Assembly (NCBI GenBank): GCA_030619345.1
Contig: JAUXBO010000171.1
Location: 1-5,869 of the forward strand
Reading direction: 5' to 3'
DNA length: 5,869 bases
Source: Candidatus Zixiibacteriota bacterium
GTDB taxonomy: Bacteria > Zixibacteria > MSB-5A5 > GN15 > FEB-12
How positions within the stretch are numbered: position 1 is the stretch's first letter; every line of letters starts with the position of its first letter. The notes under the pieces are model-generated. The model did no database searches. It was given only the letters and a program-made list of their open reading frames with translations, and was not told where the DNA came from. Shown one piece after another: positions 1 to 5,422 of this stretch. The translations under genes and the position numbers were made by a program.

Positions 1-650
1 CCAAAAGTTTGAATACAGCCACAACCCCAGGACTTTGAGCAATCAGATAACGTATTGCCTATTATTTCTGTCCGGGTTGCCTCGCTGGCAGACTCGCATA
101 ATCTTACATAGATACCTTTATCTCCACAGTCAGTGATTGTGTTGTAGCTTATGGTAGTACTCGGCGTAGCTATCTCACCGATACCACAGTTGCTCGCGGT
201 CTCTACAGCACAGTGGGTTATGGTGCAGCCTGTGTAGGTAGTGTTACTACGATCAAAAAAGAAGCCGTGCTTACAGTTTACTACCTTAATCCCCTGTATA
301 GTTATGTTGGCTGCGCCTATCTCGAAACCGTTGTTGGTGGATTGCGGTGCAGCATATTTCACCAATACATTATCGGGATTCCCTGTTTCGCCGGTAATAG
401 TCACCCCCTTATTCACATCTATCGCTAAAGTAATGGTATACGTCCCCGCCGCCACATTAATTATGTCGCCGGACGCAGCATCGTCAATCGCATCCTGAAT
501 GCTACAGTAAACCACAGCATAGGGATCAGGCTGCCCGGTACCGGATACGCAGCCAGGGTCATTGATGTCGACATTAATGATTCCGGCAAACGCTCCTTCC
601 GCAGCCAAAACCACAATGGCTGTCATTAGCATTAACTTTTTCATTTTCAT
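1..650 (-). CDS. Secreted right-handed beta-helix (pectin-lyase-fold) protein, N-terminal part
   Basis: An open frame runs without a stop from ATG at 650 down to the left edge, giving 216 codons plus two bases; the C-terminus lies outside the window. Residues 1-22 form a signal peptide: MKMKK, a hydrophobic core (residues 6-17), then an AFA cleavage motif before G23. Residues 50-73 (SIQDAIDDAASGDIINVAAGTYTI) match the opening motif common in secreted parallel beta-helix proteins. Further rungs follow: ITIQGIKVVNC (116-126), TISYNTITDCGDKGIYV (166-182) and TEIIGNTLSDC (194-204), spaced like PbH1 repeats. Eleven cysteines lie in the mature part, several at the same rung position (NC, HC, DC, DC). 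The protein is probably exported, with an adhesin, polysaccharide-binding or lyase role; no catalytic residues can be assigned. It is transcribed divergently from the propeller gene, about 840 bases away. The fold is fairly certain; the function is unknown. Open frames on the opposite strand here are shadows of this gene. Confidence 0.87.
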   Translation of the reverse strand, partial: MKMKKLMLMTAIVVLAAEGAFAGIINVDINDPGCVSGTGQPDPYAVVYCSIQDAIDDAASGDIINVAAGTYTITLAIDVNKGVTITGETGNPDNVLVKYAAPQSTNNGFEIGAANITIQGIKVVNCKHGFFFDRSNTTYTGCTITHCAVETASNCGIGEIATPSTTISYNTITDCGDKGIYVRLCESASEATRTEIIGNTLSDCSKSWGCGCIQTF

Positions 651-654
651 CCAT

Positions 655-658
655 CTCC
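655..658 (-). promoter_or_regulatory. Ribosome binding site of the beta-helix gene
   Basis: On the minus strand GGAG lies 4 bases before the ATG at 650 and 10 bases before a second in-frame ATG at 644. The spacing does not clearly choose between them, so the protein may start MKMKKLM or MKKLM. Both leave the signal peptide intact. Confidence 0.55.
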
Positions 659-678
659 AATGATTTGATTTACGTTTC

Positions 679-692
679 GATAGTATTCTATC
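679..692. repeat. Short perfect dyad upstream of the beta-helix gene
   Basis: GATAG-tatt-CTATC is a perfect 5-bp inverted repeat with a 4-base centre, ending 29 bases before the start codon at 650. On the minus strand it contains TAGAAT (685-690), a 5-of-6 match to a -10 box. No -35 match is found at 16-18 bases. It could be a small operator over a promoter, or chance in AT-rich DNA. Confidence 0.25.
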
Positions 693-863
693 AAGCATAG
701 CAATATAAGTGTTAATACTACATACTTGGTAAAGAAGTAAGATGATTGGTACTATATAACGACATTATGAGCTAGTTATCACCTCCCTCTATTCTCAGAC
801 ACAATCGGTTTAACTCTAAAATGTCTTACTTACCTAACCACATATATATAAGATTAGTATCGT

Positions 864-1029
864 GGTCTGTCAAGTCTTTTTTGTGCCTCTGCTATTTGCA
901 AAGCCCGCACCAAGCTCTACGAGCACAATCTTGTAGTTCATTTTGGCGTTAGGTGCTATTAGGACCGGTTACAAGTGGGTGCATCGATATCTAGAGAATA
1001 ACAGCAGCGGCAAAGCCAACCTAAACTAA
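864..1029 (+). pseudogene. Possible decayed transposase start (helix-turn-helix remnant)
   Basis: Two adjacent plus-strand frames give pieces that together resemble the N-terminal helix-turn-helix of IS481/IS3-type transposases. Bases 909-950 read TKLYEHNLVVHFGV, then a stop falls at 960-962. In the next frame, bases 961-1026 read RTGYKWVHRYLENNSSGKAN before a stop at 1027-1029. Family members often read FGVSRKTGYKWLKRY, so skipping about 4 bases near 951-960 would restore the pattern. Bases 864-886 (GTCTGTCAAGTCTTTTTTGT...) look like an insertion-sequence terminus just upstream, but no matching inverted copy was found downstream. The match is short and the rest of any transposase is missing, so this is a tentative call. 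Confidence 0.27.
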
Positions 1030-1081
1030 AACGAACTGATCGGCATGGGAATCGACAGGTTCTCATAGTCCAAAGAGATAG

Positions 1082-1117
1082 AAAAACCCGCAGCCGTTTT
1101 CGGTTGCGGGTTTTTTT
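1082..1117. terminator. Strong bidirectional intrinsic terminator
   Basis: A 10-bp stem (1087-1096 CCCGCAGCCG with 1101-1110 CGGTTGCGGG, one G-U pair) closes a TTTT loop. Five A precede it and seven T follow, so it can stop transcription on both strands. In the minus direction it lies about 28 bases past the stop of the open frame at 1139-1372. In the plus direction no intact gene precedes it. A second 7-bp hairpin (1045-1051 with 1060-1066) stands just upstream on the plus strand. Confidence 0.88.
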
Positions 1118-1138
1118 GTAAGCTCGATCGTGCGCGGG

Positions 1139-1372
1139 CTATTTATAACAACTGAAATAATTGTCCAGAAAATTGTCTAAAACGGCGTCATTCTTGTGCT
1201 CATAGAACTGAGCATTCAGGGAAACGAGGTAATTCTTGACCATTCGAGGATATTTTTGGATATTCAAAGTACTGAAAGGGACAAACCGTGTTTTTGAAAC
1301 CTTTATATGGGAAATCTCGGCTAAAGGAGTTGAAAGTATTAGTTGACTCCGCCTCCCGTCGATGCAAGGCTC
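1139..1372 (-). pseudogene. Open minus-strand frame, possible 3' remnant of a lost gene
   Basis: Between a TAA at 1373-1375 and a TAG at 1139-1141 the minus strand stays open for 77 codons. It has varied, protein-like composition (for example MVKNYLVSLNAQFYEHKND from 1243, then AVLDNFLDNYFSCYK). The only ATG is at 1243, 34 codons from the end, with no ribosome site before it. The terminator at 1082-1117 follows the stop at the usual distance, which supports a genuine gene end whose 5' part has been lost. I do not recognise the family, and a chance open frame is possible. Confidence 0.27.
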
Positions 1373-1479
1373 TTAACTACTATTAACATGTGCCACCGCG
1401 GAAACCCTGCGTGTTGAAACCGGGACGTTGATTCGTTTGGTGCAACTGAAAAAACGAAAGTAAATCAACTCAAATACCT

Positions 1480-1484
1480 GAGGG
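1480..1484 (+). promoter_or_regulatory. Ribosome binding site of the propeller gene
   Basis: GAGGG lies 7 bases before the ATG at 1492. This spacing, and the signal peptide that begins directly at that ATG, fix the start. Confidence 0.75.
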
Positions 1485-1491
1485 AAGTGTT

Positions 1492-3717
1492 ATGAGACGA
1501 TCACTAACGATTCTTGCGATGCTCGCGCTCGCTACTCTGCTGGTAGCGTCTGCGACTGCCGATGACCAGTTTGGCTCGCTCCGGCCCGTGAACTCCAGTG
1601 AAGACCATAGCCCTGTCGGTTTATCACCGATGTCAGCATCTGCGGCGGCAGACTCTAATGCCGTCTATCTTGGCAGTGGGCTGTGGACATATGTCTACGA
1701 TGTCTGGGTTGAAGGAAACTACGCCTATTGTAGTTTTGCAAACGGCCTGGGGATTCTCGACATTTCTAATCATTCCCAGCCTGATACAGTTTCCTTCCTC
1801 TATATGCAAGGCGGAGGACGAGGTGTGCACAAACTGGGCAACTACGTGTATTTGGCCGATGGCTCTGACGGACTAATTGTAATCGATGTTTCTAACCTCA
1901 ACAGTCCGGTGGTGGCAGGCAGTTACGACACGGAAGGTTTTGCATGGGACGTCTTTGTTCTGGACACTCTTGCCTATGTGGCCGACGCCACGTCTGGTCT
2001 TAAGATCATAAATGTCAAGAACCCGGCCGCTCCCGACTCGGTAGGAAGTTACGCCACTCCTGCTTCGGCACTGGGAGTCTTCGTCGTGGACAACCTGGCA
2101 TATCTGGCAGTCGGCAACAAGGGTCTCATAATCTACGATGTCAGCGACCCTACCCTTGTTGATTCGTTGGGGATTTACAACTCCCCGGGTATTTGTCGAG
2201 GTTTGTTTGTCTTAGACAGTGTGGCCTATCTGGCCGACGGCTCCAGCGGCCTTCAGACGATAATTATCAGCGACCCCACGAATCCCAGCTTTGCGGGCAA
2301 CTACAATACTCCAGGCTCTGCTAGTAATGTTTTCGTTCTAGACAGCCTGGCATATATCGCTGACGGGCTAAGTGGCTTGTCCATCGTCAGCATCAGTGAC
2401 CCTGCTTTACCATCTTACATTGGTGATATAGATACGCCTGGTCGCGCACAATCCGTCTTTGCCGTAGGCAGTATCCAGATTGTTGCTGATCTCACTGGTG
2501 GACTTCATGTTGTCAATAGTCTGACGCCCAACGCACCGGTTATTGAAGGTAGCTACGATCCATCCGGACAAGTTCTGGATGTGACACTCCAGGGCAGCCT
2601 CGCTTATGTGGCTACCGAACTGTCCGGCCTTCAGATCGTCAATATCAATGATCCTGTCAATCCTGAATGGATGGGCAAGTACGTTACTCCGCGTGCAGCG
2701 CAAGACGTATTCATCATGGACAGTATTGCTTACGTGGCCTGTTCAGATTCAGGTTTACAAATCATCAATGTTAAGGATCCAACTGCCCCCTTCTTTGTGA
2801 GCAGTTATCGTCCCTCGGGATGGTCATACGGCGTTTTTGTCAAAGACAATCTGGCATACATTGCCGCGTCGACTTCGGGGCTTACCATTGTGAATATAAC
2901 CGATCCCGCAACTCCTGTCTTCGTGGGCAATCACGACACTCCGGGTATGGCGCAAAAAGTCTTTGTTCAGGACAGTCTTGCTTTCGTGGCCGACTACGCA
3001 AATGGTTTAACGATATTCAACGTGATAGACCCGGCCAATCCCGACTTGCTCGGAACTTATGTGACATCAAGTCAGGCCAAAGATATCTTTGTCCACGACA
3101 GCCTGGCCTTTGTGGCATACGGCAGCAATGGTTTGGTAATCCTAAACATCAGTGACCCGACAAATCCGGTCTCACTAAGTACTTATCCGGCAGCGAACTT
3201 CGCTCGAGGTGTTGTTGTACGGGACAGTATGGCGTACCTCGCCACATCGCACATAGGCCTTCAGATATTGAATATCACGGACCCTGCCAACCCGATTCCA
3301 TACGGGAATTACAACACCCCCGGTTCCGGTTATGGAGTATTTGTCCGGGACAGCACTGTCTACCTCGCGGACTCGTATTCCCTGATGCTTTTCAGGACGC
3401 CGCTCAGCGTGCACGTGGGAGTTGCAGATGAACCTGGCAGCGATCAACTTCCAAATGGTTTCGAAGTTTTTCAGAACTATCCCAACCCGTTCACCCCGTC
3501 GACAAAGATTGAGTATTATCTGCCACGTCGTTCGCATGTACTTCTGTCAGTGCACAACCTGCTGGGACAAATCGTTCAGTCGGTTGACCTCGGCACGCTT
3601 CCTGCCGGTACCCACCTGGTTGAGTACGACGGCATGGAAATGGCCAGCGGCGTTTATTTCTACAGATTAGAGACCGACTTTGGCGTTGAGACAAAGAAAA
3701 TGGTTCTTCTAAAATAG
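1492..3717 (+). CDS. Secreted LVIVD-repeat beta-propeller protein with C-terminal type IX sorting domain
   Basis: A 741-residue extracellular protein. Residues 1-23 form a signal peptide (MRRS, hydrophobic core, ATA before D24). Residues 24-56 are a low-complexity linker. Residues 69-638 contain 14 LVIVD-type units (family Pfam PF08309). Their consensus is VFVxDSLAYVADxxxGL, then xIVNISDPxNPxxxGxYxTPG, each forming one propeller blade. Residues 639-655 link to a C-terminal domain (656-741) with the hallmarks of the type A sorting/FlgD-Ig-like domain: NYPNPFTPSTKIEYYLP, VHNLLGQIV, LPAGTH, GVYFYRLET and the end KMVLLK. In Bacteroidota such domains direct export through the outer membrane by the type IX system and surface attachment or release; use here is inferred. 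The likely role is binding of protein or polysaccharide at the surface; no catalytic site is visible. It is a single-gene unit, with a ribosome site at 1480 and a terminator at 3744. Confidence 0.93.
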   Translation: MRRSLTILAMLALATLLVASATADDQFGSLRPVNSSEDHSPVGLSPMSASAAADSNAVYLGSGLWTYVYDVWVEGNYAYCSFANGLGILDISNHSQPDTVSFLYMQGGGRGVHKLGNYVYLADGSDGLIVIDVSNLNSPVVAGSYDTEGFAWDVFVLDTLAYVADATSGLKIINVKNPAAPDSVGSYATPASALGVFVVDNLAYLAVGNKGLIIYDVSDPTLVDSLGIYNSPGICRGLFVLDSVAYLADGSSGLQTIIISDPTNPSFAGNYNTPGSASNVFVLDSLAYIADGLSGLSIVSISDPALPSYIGDIDTPGRAQSVFAVGSIQIVADLTGGLHVVNSLTPNAPVIEGSYDPSGQVLDVTLQGSLAYVATELSGLQIVNINDPVNPEWMGKYVTPRAAQDVFIMDSIAYVACSDSGLQIINVKDPTAPFFVSSYRPSGWSYGVFVKDNLAYIAASTSGLTIVNITDPATPVFVGNHDTPGMAQKVFVQDSLAFVADYANGLTIFNVIDPANPDLLGTYVTSSQAKDIFVHDSLAFVAYGSNGLVILNISDPTNPVSLSTYPAANFARGVVVRDSMAYLATSHIGLQILNITDPANPIPYGNYNTPGSGYGVFVRDSTVYLADSYSLMLFRTPLSVHVGVADEPGSDQLPNGFEVFQNYPNPFTPSTKIEYYLPRRSHVLLSVHNLLGQIVQSVDLGTLPAGTHLVEYDGMEMASGVYFYRLETDFGVETKKMVLLK
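1696..3405 (+). repeat. Fourteen tandem LVIVD blade units inside the propeller gene
   Basis: Unit 1 (residues 69-109) has 41 residues. Units 2-13 (residues 110-613, bases 1819-3330) are each exactly 42 residues, or 126 bases, with no insertion or deletion. Unit 14 (614-638) stops before its final strand. The DNA copies have diverged widely in codon use and in the variable positions, so they are old duplications rather than a recent array. The most constant positions are the D-S-L-A-Y strand, the G-L pair, the D-P-x-x-P turn and the Y-x-T-P-G turn. Confidence 0.9.
3457..3717 (+). other. C-terminal sorting (type A, FlgD-Ig-like) domain region
   Basis: Residues 656-741 of the propeller protein form an Ig-like domain that starts at GFEVFQNYPNPF and ends in KMVLLK. 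It is full length for the family, with the terminal lysine in place. It is the best taxonomic hint in the window, since this domain is common in Bacteroidota and in several candidate phyla near them. Confidence 0.85.
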
Positions 3718-3743
3718 CCGATTATCTGATTCCAAACTCACTG

Positions 3744-3773
3744 AAAAACCCCGGCTAAGGCTCGGGGTTTTTT
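3744..3773. terminator. Bidirectional intrinsic terminator after the propeller gene
   Basis: CCCCG (3749-3753) pairs with CGGGG (3763-3767). The stem extends by GC/GC across a single bulged T, with a TAAG loop. Five A precede it and six T follow. It lies 26 bases after the TAG at 3715-3717 and can also end minus-strand transcripts from the HhH gene, whose possible last stop is at 3821. Confidence 0.9.
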
Positions 3774-3820
3774 GTTTGTCACCTGTCGTGAGTCTTTGTG
3801 ATTTGGGTCAGGCGATGCGA

Positions 3821-4145
3821 TCAGTAATCTTCGTAGAGGCCGTCTGCGGCGATAGAATCGAAGTCCCGAAACTCATCCTCAAGTAATTCGTCATCGAATA
3901 GCGGAAGTTCAAACGGCTGCAGGACGACCGATTCAACCGACCCCCGTTGCAGATAATCTGAACCTATACAAATCAACGGAGTTAGGATCAAGTTTCTGTT
4001 CCTTTATCAGCTGTAGATTCTCGAATAGCTCACGCGCATCCTTGTCAATCAGCTGCTCCATCAGGGTAATCCCGAGGTCATCAAAATCTTTCAGAGTAGC
4101 CGGCCCGACCGAGACCAGATCTTTTAATTCCCAACTGTCTTTCAT
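3821..4145 (-). pseudogene. Helix-hairpin-helix (Cdd1-like) small protein, apparently frameshifted
   Basis: From ATG at 4145 the minus strand reads MKDSWELKDLVSVGPATLKD, then FDDLGITLMEQL, a helix-hairpin-helix with the central V-G-P turn. The rest (DKDARELFENLQ, then LDPNSVDLYRFRLSAT) resembles the Cdd1 'pathogenicity locus' family (PF11731), whose members are about 70-100 residues long and often end LD.FR.A. Their role is unproven; HhH motifs usually bind DNA. The frame stops at 3933-3935. The neighbouring frame continues as a coding-like acidic tail (VESVVLQPFELPLFDDELL, then EDEFRDFDS and DGLYEDY) to a TGA at 3821. Removing one G from the run of five (3941-3945) joins the two into about 107 residues. 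The start is unsure: no ribosome site precedes 4145, and the frame is open back to a TTG at 4271. Alternatively the tail is its own small gene from TTG at 3991, which has AAGGA 8 bases before it. Confidence 0.55.
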
Positions 4146-4385
4146 CAAACCAATATACATACTGTTTGGACAATGAGCATCACTACTGAAGGGCTGACTA
4201 TCCACTGTAAAGCGAATGGTACTCCGACTCCCATACAAATCCTGTGAGGCTTTCGAGACTGTACGATGCAAAAGTGAGTGATTTCAGCAGCTGTAGCAGT
4301 CATGAGCGAACCGGGAATTTATCCTTGCCCGCACCGGACAAATTCGGTTTATTCTCGGTACTTATTGTCGCATAAGCATTTGATG

Positions 4386-4457
4386 GGGTCAATTTGACCC
4401 TCTTTTAAAGGGTCATTATGACCCTCTTTTGAAGAGTCATCATGTTTTGTTGAAGAG
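4386..4457. repeat. Three tandem 24-bp units with palindromic cores
   Basis: Unit 1 (4386-4409) and unit 2 (4410-4433) agree at 21 of 24 positions. Each contains GGGTCA, three bases, TGACCC, a perfect 6-bp inverted repeat (4386-4400 and 4410-4424), followed by TCTTTT. Unit 3 (4434-4457) keeps GAGTCA-TCA-TG and then diverges. A direct repeat TTGAAGAGT (4429-4437 and 4450-4458) overlaps units 2 and 3 and supplies the AAGAG before the next gene. The layout looks like a set of operator sites for a dimeric regulator; the regulator is not in the window. Confidence 0.72.
4394..4422 (+). promoter_or_regulatory. Possible sigma-70-type promoter of the membrane-protein operon
   Basis: TTGACC (4394-4399, 5 of 6 to the -35 consensus) is followed after exactly 17 bases by TATGAC (4417-4422, 4 of 6 to the -10 consensus). 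The -35 box lies in the right arm of palindrome 1 and the -10 box in palindrome 2, so a protein bound to either would block the polymerase. The predicted start of transcription near 4429 gives a leader of about 37 bases. If the host uses a Bacteroidota-type promoter, this match may be accidental. Confidence 0.4.
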
Positions 4458-4465
4458 TTACTTAG

Positions 4466-5422
4466 ATGAAAACTCGCTATAAAAATCTCATAAAGTCAGT
4501 TTTTGTCCTGGCTCTGCTTTATTTTGTCGGCAGACAAATTGCCGGAAATTGGGACGATCTGGTAACCCATGACTGGACCTTTGACGCGAGATGGTTCATC
4601 CTGTCGGCCGTGGCCCATTTGGTCACGCTGGCCATGTTCTCAAAAGTTTGGTGTATGCTCGTAGGCGGCTTTGGTTACCAGGTACCGCTTAAGTACGGCT
4701 TCAAGATTTCTTACATAACCAATCTTGGCCGATATATTCCCGGTAAAATCTGGCCCGTTTTCGGAATGGTATACTACGCAAAACAGGTGGATATCAGTGA
4801 GGAAGCCGCAGTAACTTCGTGGATTGTCGCCCAAATGTTTGCGTTACCCGCGGCATTCCTGGCCAGCCTCATCGGTATCATTCTCTACCCCCAAATGATG
4901 TTTGCGGAGTTAAGCACCGCCCTCAGATTGGGTGTATTTATGCTTGCACTGGGCACATTTGTAGTCTCAATCCTATTGGTGGTTGCCCCGGCACGTTCGC
5001 TGTCGCTATTGAACATAATTCTAAAGAAGATCAATCGCCAGACGTTGGAATTCCGAATTTCCAGTGGCATGGCGTTGAAAGTTTATCTGGGCTATTTTGT
5101 CAGTTGGGTTGCTTACGGGCTGTCTTTCTGGCTTTTCCTCCATTCCATCCTGCCCGATCCCAAGATTGGACTGGCGGAAGCGGCAACCGCTTTTATTCTA
5201 GCCTACCAATTGGGATATGTCGCTCTTTTTGCACCGGGAGGAATCGGCATTCGTGAGCTAATTCTTACTGGAGTGTTGACCCCCTATGTGGGACCAATAT
5301 CAGCGGGGGTGGCGGTAGCGGCGAGGTTTTGGAATCTTGCAGTAGAAATATCGGCGGCGCTCATTGCGCTGAGTATAAAAATACAAAAACGGGAAACGGT
5401 AGATGAAGCAACAGAAAAGTAA
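4466..5422 (+). CDS. Flippase-like membrane protein (LPG synthase TM / UPF0104 family)
   Basis: A 318-residue inner-membrane protein with about seven to nine hydrophobic segments (near residues 9-24, 41-60, 118-141, 153-174, 203-227, 237-257, 266-304). Two signatures of the family (PF03706) are clear: NLGRYIPGKIWPVFG (86-100) and APGGIGIRE (256-264). The family includes the membrane half of lysyl-phosphatidylglycerol synthase (MprF) and stand-alone proteins beside envelope glycosylation genes, proposed to flip lipids or lipid-linked sugars. The soluble aminoacyl-transfer domain of MprF is absent, so lipid lysylation is not expected. The length is normal for a stand-alone member. The ATG at 4466 follows AAGAG at 4453-4457 with 8 bases between. 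It overlaps the next gene by 20 bases and is probably cotranscribed with it, from the promoter inside the palindrome array. The family call is strong; the substrate is unknown. Confidence 0.9.
   Translation: MKTRYKNLIKSVFVLALLYFVGRQIAGNWDDLVTHDWTFDARWFILSAVAHLVTLAMFSKVWCMLVGGFGYQVPLKYGFKISYITNLGRYIPGKIWPVFGMVYYAKQVDISEEAAVTSWIVAQMFALPAAFLASLIGIILYPQMMFAELSTALRLGVFMLALGTFVVSILLVVAPARSLSLLNIILKKINRQTLEFRISSGMALKVYLGYFVSWVAYGLSFWLFLHSILPDPKIGLAEAATAFILAYQLGYVALFAPGGIGIRELILTGVLTPYVGPISAGVAVAARFWNLAVEISAALIALSIKIQKRETVDEATEK

Larger units (their letters stand above)
651..1491. other. Long stretch with no intact gene
   Basis: No complete gene is visible in these roughly 840 bases. From 651 to about 870 the sequence is AT-rich and holds only the 5' region of the minus-strand beta-helix gene, including a small dyad at 679-692. 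From about 864 to 1029 there are traces of a decayed mobile element. A strong terminator sits at 1082-1117. From 1139 to 1372 an open minus-strand frame without a good start may be a gene tail. From 1373 to 1491 lies the leader of the propeller gene, in which I could not pick a convincing promoter; TTGACC at 1236-1241 with GATATT at 1259-1264 is a weak candidate. No tRNA or known riboswitch pattern was recognised. Confidence 0.6.

Noticed and set aside
213..498. Plus-strand open frames of 71 and 85 residues
   Set aside because: They lie antisense to the beta-helix gene, have no ribosome site or family resemblance, and the minus strand reads as a clear secreted protein.
2407..2703. Minus-strand and other-frame open frames inside 1492-3717
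   Set aside because: All are shadows of the repeat-rich propeller gene; they recur because the coding repeat recurs.
1819..3330. Recent tandem duplication inside the propeller gene
   Set aside because: The 126-base copies differ widely at the DNA level, including synonymous positions, so they are ancient blade repeats and not a new or unstable array.
4146..4271. N-terminal extension of the HhH protein back to TTG at 4271 (42 extra residues)
   Set aside because: It has no ribosome site or known domain, and the family normally begins just before the HhH motif. It was not used as the start but cannot be fully excluded.
4302..4397. Plus-strand open frame of 31 codons starting MSEPGIYPCP
   Set aside because: It has no ribosome site, runs into the first palindrome, and has no recognisable family or composition signal.
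4386..4433. Palindromes read as intrinsic terminators
   Set aside because: The stems have only six perfect pairs with 3-base loops, the T-tract is interrupted by C, and they sit directly before a gene. Operator or repeat is the better reading.
4386..4457. CRISPR-like repeat array
   Set aside because: The 24-bp units abut directly with no spacers, and no cas gene is nearby.
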